Source: Akkermansia muciniphila
GTDB lineage: Bacteria; Verrucomicrobiota; Verrucomicrobiia; Verrucomicrobiales; V1-33
Direction: 5' to 3'
Assembly (NCBI GenBank): GCA_943333275.1
Contig: CALQSQ010000006.1
Coordinates: 17,516 to 81,515, forward strand
Length of the DNA: 64,000 nucleotides
In this document: positions 34,107 through 42,211 of the stretch, piece after piece
Numbering within the stretch: the stretch's first letter is position 1
Layout: each line of letters begins with the position of its first letter
Made by a program: the position numbers and the translations under genes
Notes under the pieces: generated by a model
Database searches by the model: none
What the model was told of the DNA's origin: nothing
The model's input: the letters and a program-made list of their open reading frames with translations, nothing else

Positions 34107-36980
34107 ATGTCCCGAACCTCGTTCCTCACTCTCAGCCTGATCACTGCCTCCGCCACCTGGGTTCTCTCCCAGAGCGGCATCGAGCCACCCCGCCGCGCCG
34201 TCCCGCCTCCCAATCCCGTTGCGGATGCGCCTGCCACCGACACGCCGCCCGCCGAGGCCCCCACCCCGGTGCCAGTCCCGGAGCCCACGGCCGCCCCGGC
34301 CCCGACCGACGCCAAGCCACCCATCGCCACCGGCCTCTCCCCGGCTCAAATCGAAGCCATGAAGGCCAAGGCCGCCGCCGCACGCAAGGCCAAGGAAGCC
34401 GCAGGCGGAAATACTGCGGGCACCACGCTCGATAGCGTCAAAAACGCAATCGGTGGAACCAAAAAATCTACCACCCCGGACCCCATCCCCAATCCCAACG
34501 CATCGGGAGTGCCGCTCAGCGAGTTCGTTCCCGCCAGCAAATCCGCCAGTGCCCTGCCCAATAAGGACGCCTTTTCAGGCAACAGCGCCGCCACCTCCGA
34601 GGGTGGATACGTGGACGTTTTTGCCAATCCCACCGCCACCGTCGAGGACGTGCTGGCAGATTACGAGAAATTTACCGGGGTCACCGTCGTCCGCGCTGGA
34701 AATATCACGGGAAATGTGCCCATCCAGGTGAATCCGGCAGCCAGAATGAAGGAGTCCGAATATGTGGACTACCTCAAGGTCGCCCTCATGATCAACGGAT
34801 TCGGCATTCACGAATACACCACCAAGCTCCACATCATCACCGTCACCGGAACCGCCAACCCGTTCTTTCATACTGCTCCACCCCCAGAGGGACACGCCGT
34901 CTTCACCCGCGCCGTGGACCTGCCTGAGGCCGAGGTTTTCGTGAATTATTTCATGAAGTTCGACTACATTTCCGTCCAGGACGCCACCACCATCCTCGGC
35001 GCCCCGCAGCACCAATCGGGCAAAATCACCGCAGTCCCCAACGCCGGGGGCATTCTCATCACCGAATCCGTGCCCGTGGTTCGCAGCATGATTGCCATCA
35101 AGGAAAAAATCGACGTGCCCTCCGGTGAGGTCGACCGCCGCTTCGTCCAACTCAAGCTCGCCGACGCCGAGGAGATCGCCCAGATCATTCAGCAGATCAT
35201 CCAGCAGCAAAATACCGCCAACAAGAGCGGCGGCGGCGGTGGAGCCAGGGTCATTAATCCCGGCAATGCTGCCACCCAACTCACCGCCCAGCTCAACCCC
35301 GGTGCCCCCGCCGGCGGCGCCCCGCCCAGTTCCAGCGCTGCAACTTCCACCACCGCCGGTGCCCAGACCGCCCCGGACGGGTCCTCTGTCGTCGTGCAGG
35401 CCGACCGCCGCACCAACCGCATTCTCCTCAGCGGCAAGAAATCCGATATCGTTTACATGGAAAAACTCATCCGCGACTTCGATGTCGCTTCCGAGGTCAC
35501 CAACCTCGAGACTTACCAACTCCGCTACATCAGCGTCGTCGATTTCATCGATCTCGCCGCCGGAGCCCTCGAAGCCCGGGGATTTGGAACCAGCACCGGT
35601 GGCAGCGGAGGCTCCGGAGGAACCGCCAACCGCCAGGCCAGTGGCAATGGTTTTCCCACGGACTCTCGCACCAATCCCGGTGCTAGCGCTTTCGGCGGTC
35701 AGAGTGGCACCAATTCCCGCTCCAGTTCCTCCAACCGCAGCAGCAGCAGCGGGAGTTCGTTCGGGGGCAGCAGCAGCGGCAGCCGCGGTGGATCCTCCCG
35801 TGGGGGGAGTGGTGGTGGTGGCTCCGGTTCCACCCTCGCCAGCCCCTCCTCCACCACCGTCGGCAAGACACTCCTCATTTCCGACCCCCAATCCAACTCC
35901 ATCATCGTTTCCGGTCCGCCGGAATCCCGGGAACAAATTCGCCTTCTGATCGTCGAAATCGACAAACATCCCCGCCAGGTTCAAATCGACTGCGTCATCG
36001 CGGAACTCACCCTTGGCGATAACATGGAGTTCGGCATCGATCTCCTGCGCAAGGTGGACAACGTCACGATCGGCGGTCAGTCTGTCGATGTTGCCGGCCT
36101 GTTCCGCAATACCTCTGCACTCGGTGGCATCATTGACCCCGGCACGCTCAACAACGTCGCAGCCTTCCCCACCGCCGCCTCCGGTCTCAACACCTATTTC
36201 CAGGTTGGCGAGTTGCTCAACGGCTACATCAAGGCCACCGAGGACACGAATAAACTCAAGATCCTTCAGAAGCCCAGCATCGCCATGGCCAACAATGAAA
36301 CCGGCTACATCTCCGTCGGCAAGGAGGTCCCCTTTGCCGGAAGCCAGCAGTCCAGTGTCACCAACGGTAGCAACCAATCCCTCAACAGCCAGATTGAATA
36401 CAAGGATGTGCTCCTGAGCCTCGAGGTCACGCCACTCATTAGTTCCAGGAACGAAGTCTCGCTCCAGATCACCCAGATCAATGACAACGTCTCCGGCGTC
36501 ACGAAAATCAACAACGACAACGTCCCCATCATCAGCAAGCAGGAGCTCACAACCAAGCTCATCGTCCCCAATGGAGGGATTGCCATCCTCGGAGGACTTA
36601 CCTCCGATTCCCGCAGCAACGCCATCGCCGGCGCCCCCCTCATCGCTCGCATCCCCATCCTTAGGACCCTCTTCGGCAGCAACAAAAAGGAGGACTCCCG
36701 CCGGGAACTCATGGTCTTCATCCAGCCCCGCATCATGGAGACCGCCGATGAAATGCTCGACGTCAACGCCAAGGAGGTCCAGCGCAACATCATCGGCCCA
36801 GCCGCCGAAAGCTTCATCCATCCCCCCTACGCTACCTCCAACATCCTCCTCCCCCAGGAATCCGGGCCCATCCCCTACGACCAGGCGGGCTATCCCCGCG
36901 AAGAGGAGAAACCCGGCTTCTGGAAACGCCTCGGCAACACCTTCAAACGCAAAACCAACGTCCCCGCCGAATCCCGCTGA
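34107..36980 (+). CDS. Secretin (GspD/PilQ-like outer-membrane channel)
   Basis: This 957-residue secretin has a signal peptide (about 1-22), then a Pro/Ala/Thr-rich stretch to about residue 165, then periplasmic N-domains: N0 from about 170, and N1-type segments VNYFMKFDYISVQDATTILG and AVPNAGGILITESVPVVRSMIAIKEKID, with VDRRFVQLKLADAEEIAQII. A Gly/Ser-rich insertion of about 85 residues (about 494-578) splits the next domain, which resumes at LLISDPQSNSIIVSGPPESREQIRLL. The beta-barrel core ends with EVPFAGSQQ, VLLSLEVTPLISS, VPIISKQELTTKLIVPNGGIAILGGL and RIPILRTLFGS, then RRELMVFIQPRIM. It should form the outer-membrane pore of this secretion/pilus system. It is the last gene of the operon. 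Confidence 0.95.
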   Translation: MSRTSFLTLSLITASATWVLSQSGIEPPRRAVPPPNPVADAPATDTPPAEAPTPVPVPEPTAAPAPTDAKPPIATGLSPAQIEAMKAKAAAARKAKEAAGGNTAGTTLDSVKNAIGGTKKSTTPDPIPNPNASGVPLSEFVPASKSASALPNKDAFSGNSAATSEGGYVDVFANPTATVEDVLADYEKFTGVTVVRAGNITGNVPIQVNPAARMKESEYVDYLKVALMINGFGIHEYTTKLHIITVTGTANPFFHTAPPPEGHAVFTRAVDLPEAEVFVNYFMKFDYISVQDATTILGAPQHQSGKITAVPNAGGILITESVPVVRSMIAIKEKIDVPSGEVDRRFVQLKLADAEEIAQIIQQIIQQQNTANKSGGGGGARVINPGNAATQLTAQLNPGAPAGGAPPSSSAATSTTAGAQTAPDGSSVVVQADRRTNRILLSGKKSDIVYMEKLIRDFDVASEVTNLETYQLRYISVVDFIDLAAGALEARGFGTSTGGSGGSGGTANRQASGNGFPTDSRTNPGASAFGGQSGTNSRSSSSNRSSSSGSSFGGSSSGSRGGSSRGGSGGGGSGSTLASPSSTTVGKTLLISDPQSNSIIVSGPPESREQIRLLIVEIDKHPRQVQIDCVIAELTLGDNMEFGIDLLRKVDNVTIGGQSVDVAGLFRNTSALGGIIDPGTLNNVAAFPTAASGLNTYFQVGELLNGYIKATEDTNKLKILQKPSIAMANNETGYISVGKEVPFAGSQQSSVTNGSNQSLNSQIEYKDVLLSLEVTPLISSRNEVSLQITQINDNVSGVTKINNDNVPIISKQELTTKLIVPNGGIAILGGLTSDSRSNAIAGAPLIARIPILRTLFGSNKKEDSRRELMVFIQPRIMETADEMLDVNAKEVQRNIIGPAAESFIHPPYATSNILLPQESGPIPYDQAGYPREEEKPGFWKRLGNTFKRKTNVPAESR

Positions 36981-37340
36981 TCCCCGCTCCCGGCTGTTGC
37001 CATTGAAAAAAGGAAAATTCCAGCCATCCCGACCCCGGTTCCAGCGCTCATCGAATTAATTTCCCTCAAACCACGAATTTTCTCCGAATTGAGCCTGATT
37101 TTTTCAACCCTGATCCCCTAATCGCCCCAAAATCCTCCCTCGGAGCCCGTAAATCCAACAGAATTCTTCGGAAACAAAAATCGCCCCAACCAGCCTCCCA
37201 CAAGCCTTGCAGGCGATTTCAGCCCGAGCTGTCCCGCAAAAAAAAATCCCATCAAAAAAAATCGAAGAAAATCTTTACAAAATTTCCCGAATCCACTAAT
37301 CTCACGTTGCCCACCAAAAAAAATCCACCCATCCTTCAAA
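36981..37340 (+). other. Gene-free intergenic region between secretin and exported-protein genes
   Basis: No gene is seen. The first about 250 bases are AT-richer than coding DNA, with ATCGCCCCAA-like words at about 37121 and 37183. Two A-tracts lie at about 37239-37262. At the right end is a good promoter (37274-37302). I see no clear intrinsic terminator for the secretin operon. Confidence 0.5.
37274..37302 (+). promoter_or_regulatory. Sigma70-like promoter
   Basis: TTTACA (37274-37279), a 17-base spacer and TAATCT (37297-37302), placed 38 bases before the ATG at 37341 and just after A-tracts. It probably drives the three exported-protein genes up to the terminator at 39818. Confidence 0.6.
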
Positions 37341-38402
37341 ATGAAACTCAATCTCTCAATCCTCACAGGCGTCGCTAGCGTAGCCGCCATCATGTCGAAT
37401 GTTTTCGCTGATACCGCCGTGACCGATCCGGTCGGGTATGTCACCGTTCAGGTCCGCGCTCCTGGCACTCTGAGTTTCGTTGCACCTAGCTTGGTGAACA
37501 AGACGGAATTCGTGGGGGTCGTCGCGAGTCATGGGGCATCGACAATTACTGTCAGCGGAACCCCCTTCACAGCAAATGCTTTTGACGCGAACCCCGATCC
37601 AGCCGTTGGTGTTCAGTATTACGTGGAAATCACGAATGGTGCCACCGCCACTGGTCTTTGGACAAACATCCTATCAAATATCAACAATCAAATCACCACC
37701 GAGGATGATCTGAGTGCTTCCATTGTTGACACCACGACCACGATCAAGATTCGCAAACACGTTACGATCGCCAACATGTTTGGGGCTACGAACACTGCTG
37801 GTCTCTTCGGTTCTGACCAAGTGAGCACTGCGGATGAAATCAAAATCCTCGATACGCAAACAAAGAACGTAAAGTCAGTATTCTACTATGATGATGGTTC
37901 CTACCAGCAGTGGGTTGATGCCGACTTCATTGAGGTCCCAAATCTTGCCATTCAGCCTGGTCAGGGTTTATATATTGACCGCAAGGCACCAGGAGCCCTC
38001 AGTTTCGTAAATGTCGGTCACGTCAAGACGGGCCCAACGATGATGTCCTTTGACCCGGGTATCAGCATCGTTGGGGTCCCTCATGCCGTGGGTGCAAATT
38101 TTGTGCTGAACAATACAAATCTCGCTAATATCTTGCCGACGCCTCTCGGTCCGCAGTCGGGTCGTGTCGTCGGGAGCGATCAGATTGCGACGGCTGACGT
38201 TCTCAAGGTTGCCCAATTGGACGGATCACTCAAAGAGTGTTTCTACTACGATGACGGCTCATATACTGCATGGGTTGATGCGGACTTCGTTGAAATTGGA
38301 GCCACAGAGCAGCTCAAGGAAGGAACTTCCTTTGTTTTTGTTCGTCAGGCTGTTGGCGGAACTTTCACTTGGACATCCCCACTCGAAGTCATCGCCCCAT
38401 AA
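37341..38402 (+). CDS. Exported verrucomicrobial protein, DPVGYV/TIGR02597-like
   Basis: This 353-residue exported protein has a signal peptide (about 1-23, ending SNVFA), then AVTDPVGYVTVQVRAPG. From memory the DPVGYV start and two beta-rich repeats, each with FYYDDGSYxxWVDADFxE (about residues 177-195 and 300-318), match TIGR02597, a family almost confined to Verrucomicrobia. Each half also has a GSDQVSTADEIK-like segment, so the protein is an internal duplication. Function is unknown; it is probably a secreted or surface structural protein. Codon use is less C-biased than the upstream secretin operon. The start follows a promoter 38 bases away. Confidence 0.8.
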   Translation: MKLNLSILTGVASVAAIMSNVFADTAVTDPVGYVTVQVRAPGTLSFVAPSLVNKTEFVGVVASHGASTITVSGTPFTANAFDANPDPAVGVQYYVEITNGATATGLWTNILSNINNQITTEDDLSASIVDTTTTIKIRKHVTIANMFGATNTAGLFGSDQVSTADEIKILDTQTKNVKSVFYYDDGSYQQWVDADFIEVPNLAIQPGQGLYIDRKAPGALSFVNVGHVKTGPTMMSFDPGISIVGVPHAVGANFVLNNTNLANILPTPLGPQSGRVVGSDQIATADVLKVAQLDGSLKECFYYDDGSYTAWVDADFVEIGATEQLKEGTSFVFVRQAVGGTFTWTSPLEVIAP

Positions 38403-38441
38403 TTCATCAGAAAACATTTAGATAATTACGAAACAAAATTT

Positions 38442-39080
38442 ATGAGAAAAACTTCACTACTCGCAGCAATCGTCTTGGCTATGCCCTTAGCGTCGCATGC
38501 GTCGACTATGTCCTTGTCAAGCACAGCCACTGGTCCCTCTGTTTTTACAGCTGCTGCTGCCGGAACCATAGCTGGCTTGGTTCCCAATGGAAGTTTGATC
38601 CGCGTAGGGACACTCATTGGTGGAACTACGTCTGCTTTCTTCGTGGAATTTGGCACTTCTACGGTCAAGAATGCGGGGGCCGGCGCGAGCGCCAAGGCTA
38701 GCAAGGTCACTGGTAGCGTTCTAAATGCATCGGAGGCTGACGATACGCAGTTTAATGGTTTGCCTGTGTACGTTTGGATCTACAATTCGGCAACTGTAAG
38801 TGCATCAGCTGATCAAGCAATCTTCAAGTCCACCTTCGTATTCCCTGTCAATGACACGGGAGGTGTCGGTGATGCCGCAACCCCAACAGCCACTTCCTTC
38901 ACTGCGGGCATTGTGTCAATCGTAGGGTTTACCGATGGAGCGTTTAACCCGACTGGTGATAACGCGACCGGTAGTGTGACCGGAGGACAATTTGTCCTTG
39001 GAACCGCGGTTCCTGAAATGTCCACATCTCTATTGTTGATCTCTTGCTTGGGTTTCGTAGGGTTCCGACGCAGACGGTAA
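38442..39080 (+). CDS. PEP-CTERM-type surface protein, tandem copy 1
   Basis: This 212-residue exported protein has a signal peptide (about 1-20, ending ASHAS), a beta-rich body and a C-terminal sorting tripartite tail: VPEMSTSLLL, a short hydrophobic stretch and GFRRRR. It is a PEP-CTERM-like signal in the MSTS/LSTS variant. It has a close paralogue directly downstream: both share SLSSTATGPSVF, SKVTGSV, FNGLPVYVWIYNS, SADQAIFKSTFVFP and TPTATSFTAGI. Such proteins are processed by exosortases; none is in this window. Function unknown. It lies 39 bases after the preceding exported-protein gene. Confidence 0.85.
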   Translation: MRKTSLLAAIVLAMPLASHASTMSLSSTATGPSVFTAAAAGTIAGLVPNGSLIRVGTLIGGTTSAFFVEFGTSTVKNAGAGASAKASKVTGSVLNASEADDTQFNGLPVYVWIYNSATVSASADQAIFKSTFVFPVNDTGGVGDAATPTATSFTAGIVSIVGFTDGAFNPTGDNATGSVTGGQFVLGTAVPEMSTSLLLISCLGFVGFRRRR

Positions 39081-39164
39081 CGCCAGGCCAAACCCTAAGG
39101 AGAAAGTTTTTCCACAATCACAAAACTCAACATTGTCTAATCTTTAAGCATTCCCCATTCGCTA

Positions 39165-39797
39165 ATGAAAACTATCTTATCGCTAATCGCACTATTCTCT
39201 ATGGTTCCAGCCGTGCTGCAGGCTTCCTCAGTTACCCTGTCAAGCACCGCTACTGGACCGTCGGTTTTTGCTTCAAATGCCGTTAACTTGGTGCCAAATG
39301 GGTCCATGATAAAGGTCGGGACATTCATCGGAGGTGTGGAAACCTTGGCAAACTGGAGAGAATATGGGGGAAGCACGGTTAAAAGCGCTGGACCTGGCGC
39401 TACTGCCAAAGCTAGCAAAGTTACGGGAACTGTCACAAATAATAACGCTGAAGCTGATGATTCTCAATTCAACGGATTGGCAGTCTACATTTGGATCTAC
39501 AATTCAACCACCGTAAGCGCCATCGCAGACCAAGCGATCTTCAAGTCGACCTTCGTCTTTCCAAATAATGATTTGTCAGGAACTGGTGACTCCGTAACAC
39601 CAACAGCCACTTCCTTCACCGCAGGTGTTGTTGCAATCGAAGGTTTCAGTAATGGACAATTTATTGCAAATGGGGACAACGGGACTGGCAATGCCACGGG
39701 TGGGAAATTCATTCTAGGAGCAGCCGTTCCGGAACTTTCGACATCAATGATGTTGGCATCTCTTATCGGACTAGTGGCTATCCGCCGCCGACGCTAA
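39165..39797 (+). CDS. PEP-CTERM-type surface protein, tandem copy 2
   Basis: This 210-residue paralogue of the previous gene has a signal peptide (about 1-20, ending VLQAS) and a sorting tail (VPELSTSMML, hydrophobic segment, AIRRRR). The body matches copy 1 in VTLSSTATGPSVF, LVPNGSMIKVGTFIGG, FNGLAVYIWIYNS, ADQAIFKSTFVFP and PTATSFTAGV. It differs by small indels, for example in the region after GTFIGG. The gene ends at a strong terminator (39818-39852), so it closes this transcription unit. The pair looks like a recent tandem duplication that has since diverged at about half of its positions. Confidence 0.85.
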   Translation: MKTILSLIALFSMVPAVLQASSVTLSSTATGPSVFASNAVNLVPNGSMIKVGTFIGGVETLANWREYGGSTVKSAGPGATAKASKVTGTVTNNNAEADDSQFNGLAVYIWIYNSTTVSAIADQAIFKSTFVFPNNDLSGTGDSVTPTATSFTAGVVAIEGFSNGQFIANGDNGTGNATGGKFILGAAVPELSTSMMLASLIGLVAIRRRR

Positions 39798-39817
39798 CCA
39801 TCAGTAATATTTAATCG

Positions 39818-39852
39818 AAAAGGCGGTTGGCATCCATAGCCAGCCGCCTTTT
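39818..39852 (+). terminator. Intrinsic terminator
   Basis: AAAAGGCGGTTGGC and GCCAGCCGCCTTTT form a 14-base stem with one G-T pair around a seven-base loop. The stem ends in TTTT. It lies 20 bases after the stop of the second PEP-CTERM gene and just before the next start codon at 39865. The A/T-symmetric stem could work in both directions. Confidence 0.85.
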
Positions 39853-39864
39853 CATGTAAAGACA

Positions 39865-40821
39865 ATGAGGCATCACAAAATACGGGGGGTAGTATACGCT
39901 GTGTGTTGGGCATTTTTGGCATGGGTGCCATCAAAAGCAGCGGATGAGGGTTCCCAATTTTTCAATACCCTCAAGACCTCAAAGCACGACGCGTTTCTGC
40001 TGAGGTTGGGCACCGGGGCACTTTCTGAAGAGGTTTTACAAAAAATCGAAAAAATGCTCAAGGACCCACAATTGGTGACAGATGCTGGTGGCAAAATCAG
40101 GTTCTATTTGTTAGACCGAAATGACAAGGATCTTCTCACACAGGATTTGGAGGAGAAATACTTTTTTGACAGCATTCCTGTAGGAATTCTCGTCGATGAG
40201 GATGGAAGGCCCGTGGGGAGAACTATCGTTACCGATGACCGAAGGGATACCCTCGTCAGGGAGATCAGGCGGATGCGGGACATCAAGGAGATTCGAGACA
40301 AGGCCTTTGCCGAATCAGCTAAGTCCGAGAAGGGGTTTTCAGTGCAATTGTTGGACAAGGGATTGGATCTCCTGCCAAAAAACGAATTGGGTAAATATTA
40401 CCAGAAAGAAGTAAAACAAATCCTGGATGGGGACGACCCAGGGTTGACCAAAAAGTACCAGACCATCCTTCACGCCGAAGGGGATAGATCGCTTTTGGAG
40501 GCAGCTCTCGAGCGATTGCGGCGCAAAATCAGCGCCGGGACCATGGACCTTCCGGCGATCATAAACACCTTAAATGAGGAAATGTCCAGAGAAGGCCTGA
40601 GCAAAGAGGTCAAGCAGAAGTTTGAAATGCATAAATTTCGTTATTTTGCGACGGCCAAGCAATATGAGAAGGCATTAGCCTCACTGGACGAGGCATTTAA
40701 ACTGGCACCTGAATCACCTTTTGCTGAGAAAATTGAAGGGTTCAGGGACCGAATCCGAAAAGCAAAAAATCTCCAGGAGAAAAACCCGGAAGAACCAGTT
40801 CAAGGTGTTCCAACCAAATAA
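39865..40821 (+). CDS. Exported thioredoxin-like protein with TPR-like C-terminus, no CxxC
   Basis: This 318-residue protein has a signal peptide (about 1-25, ending VPSKA). Residues about 30-130 read as a thioredoxin-like fold: KHDAFLLRLGTG, a helix EEVLQKIEKMLKD, the strand IRFYLLDRN, then FFDSIPVGILVDEDGRPVGR, where the IP-x-G resembles the cis-proline loop of thioredoxins. No CxxC motif exists, so it cannot be a normal disulfide enzyme. The rest is helical, ending with YEKALASLDEAFKLAPESPFAEKIEGFRDR, a TPR unit. The role is unknown; binding of partner proteins in the periplasm is possible. It follows the terminator with only 12 bases before the ATG. TTGGCA, 17 bases and TTTCAT within the terminator could form its promoter. 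Confidence 0.65.
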   Translation: MRHHKIRGVVYAVCWAFLAWVPSKAADEGSQFFNTLKTSKHDAFLLRLGTGALSEEVLQKIEKMLKDPQLVTDAGGKIRFYLLDRNDKDLLTQDLEEKYFFDSIPVGILVDEDGRPVGRTIVTDDRRDTLVREIRRMRDIKEIRDKAFAESAKSEKGFSVQLLDKGLDLLPKNELGKYYQKEVKQILDGDDPGLTKKYQTILHAEGDRSLLEAALERLRRKISAGTMDLPAIINTLNEEMSREGLSKEVKQKFEMHKFRYFATAKQYEKALASLDEAFKLAPESPFAEKIEGFRDRIRKAKNLQEKNPEEPVQGVPTK

Positions 40822-40840
40822 CCATTAAACCACGCTCTCT

Positions 40841-42139
40841 ATGACATCCCGCCGCTCCTTTCTCAAATCCACCAGCCTGCTCGCCGCGCCGGCTTTCATC
40901 GCCAATCTCCGCGCAGCTTCGCCAAATGGAAAAGTGCGACACGCCAGTTTTGGGGGAGGGGGGCAGGCATGGGGGGACTTGCAGAGTTTTGCTGGGCATC
41001 CGGATTTTGAATTGGTGGCGGTGGCGGATATTGACCGGCGCACACATGATCAGGTGAAGAAGCAGTGGCCGAATGCTCGATGTTATCAATCCTGGCGGGA
41101 TTTGTTGGCCAAGGAAAAGGACTTGGATTCGGCGAACATTTCCATTCCGGATCACATGCATGGCATCGTGACCGTCAGTGCGTTGAATCGTGGACTGCAT
41201 ACCTACACGCAAAAGCCCCTGGCCCAGAATCTTTGGGAATGTCGTCAACTCATGCTGAAGGCCCGTGAGAAGAAAGCGGTGACGCAGATGGGAATCCAGA
41301 TTTCCTCGGAATTCACAGAGCGTTACGCCGTTGATTACATCCGCAGCGGAGTGATTGGCAAAATCAAGGCGGTGCACACGTTCTCCAACAAGACGTGGGG
41401 CGACCCCGATCCGATTCCAGAAAGGACCGACCCGGTCCCCGCCGAGCTGGATTGGGATTCCTGGCTCGCCATGGCCAATCCACGTCCCTATCTGGATGGT
41501 TATTATCATCCGGGGAACTGGCGCAAGCGTCGCGATTTCGGCACCGGAACTCTCGGCGACATGGGCTGTCACATGTTCAGCGGTTGGTTCCGGGCCTTGG
41601 AATTAAATTCCATCCTCAGTGTGAAATCCAGCGGACCTGCGCCGAACAAGGATAACTGGGCCATCAACGGAAAGATCGAATACACCTTCAAGGGCACCGC
41701 CCACACGGCGGAGGCCACCGTGCCGGTGACTTGGTATGATGGCAACCAACGCCCCCCGAAGGAAATCATCGACCAAATCGGCGGCTGTCCTGATCAGGGA
41801 TCGATCTATATCGGCACGGAAGGAATCCTGGTCGCCGCGCATATGAGCACGCCGATGCTTTTCCCCAAGGAAAAATTCGCCAGCGCACGGCCCGCGAAAC
41901 TCGAACCACGGAACCACTACCATGAGTTCATCGATTGCGTGAAATCCGGGAAACAGGCTTCGGCGAATTTTGATTACGCCAGCCCCATGACCGAGGCTGT
42001 GCTTCTGGGTTGTCTGAGCAGCGTGTTTCCAAATGAAGCTCTGAAGTGGGACACGGAAAAATTGATTTTCCCCGACAACGAAGCTGCCACCAAGCTGGTG
42101 CGCCGGCACTACCGCGAAAGTTGGGAATTCCCAGTCTAA
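40841..42139 (+). CDS. Tat-exported Gfo/Idh/MocA family oxidoreductase
   Basis: This 432-residue protein has a twin-arginine signal peptide (TSRRSFLKSTSLLAAPAFIANLRAA), then a Rossmann fold (ASFGGGGQAWGDL, LVAVADID) and the GFO/IDH/MocA C-terminal domain, with YTQKPLAQN in place of the usual EKP, TQMGIQISSEF, and GDMGCHMFSGW. Such proteins in PVC bacteria are exported with bound NAD(P) and act on sugars or inositols in the periplasm, often without a known substrate. It lies 19 bases after the thioredoxin-like gene and 72 before the SGNH-DUF1080 gene. All three fit exported carbohydrate metabolism, but no shared pathway can be named. Confidence 0.92.
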   Translation: MTSRRSFLKSTSLLAAPAFIANLRAASPNGKVRHASFGGGGQAWGDLQSFAGHPDFELVAVADIDRRTHDQVKKQWPNARCYQSWRDLLAKEKDLDSANISIPDHMHGIVTVSALNRGLHTYTQKPLAQNLWECRQLMLKAREKKAVTQMGIQISSEFTERYAVDYIRSGVIGKIKAVHTFSNKTWGDPDPIPERTDPVPAELDWDSWLAMANPRPYLDGYYHPGNWRKRRDFGTGTLGDMGCHMFSGWFRALELNSILSVKSSGPAPNKDNWAINGKIEYTFKGTAHTAEATVPVTWYDGNQRPPKEIIDQIGGCPDQGSIYIGTEGILVAAHMSTPMLFPKEKFASARPAKLEPRNHYHEFIDCVKSGKQASANFDYASPMTEAVLLGCLSSVFPNEALKWDTEKLIFPDNEAATKLVRRHYRESWEFPV

Positions 42140-42211
42140 GCGGCCATTTTCGGCTTCAGTATCCATCGCCAACTCATCGGCCGGAAAGGCTGGTAATAAT
42201 TCATTGCCCTC

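Noticed and set aside
34575..36821. 748-codon minus-strand frame opposite the secretin
   Set aside because: The translation is low-complexity Gly/Asp/Val, a shadow of the secretin gene.
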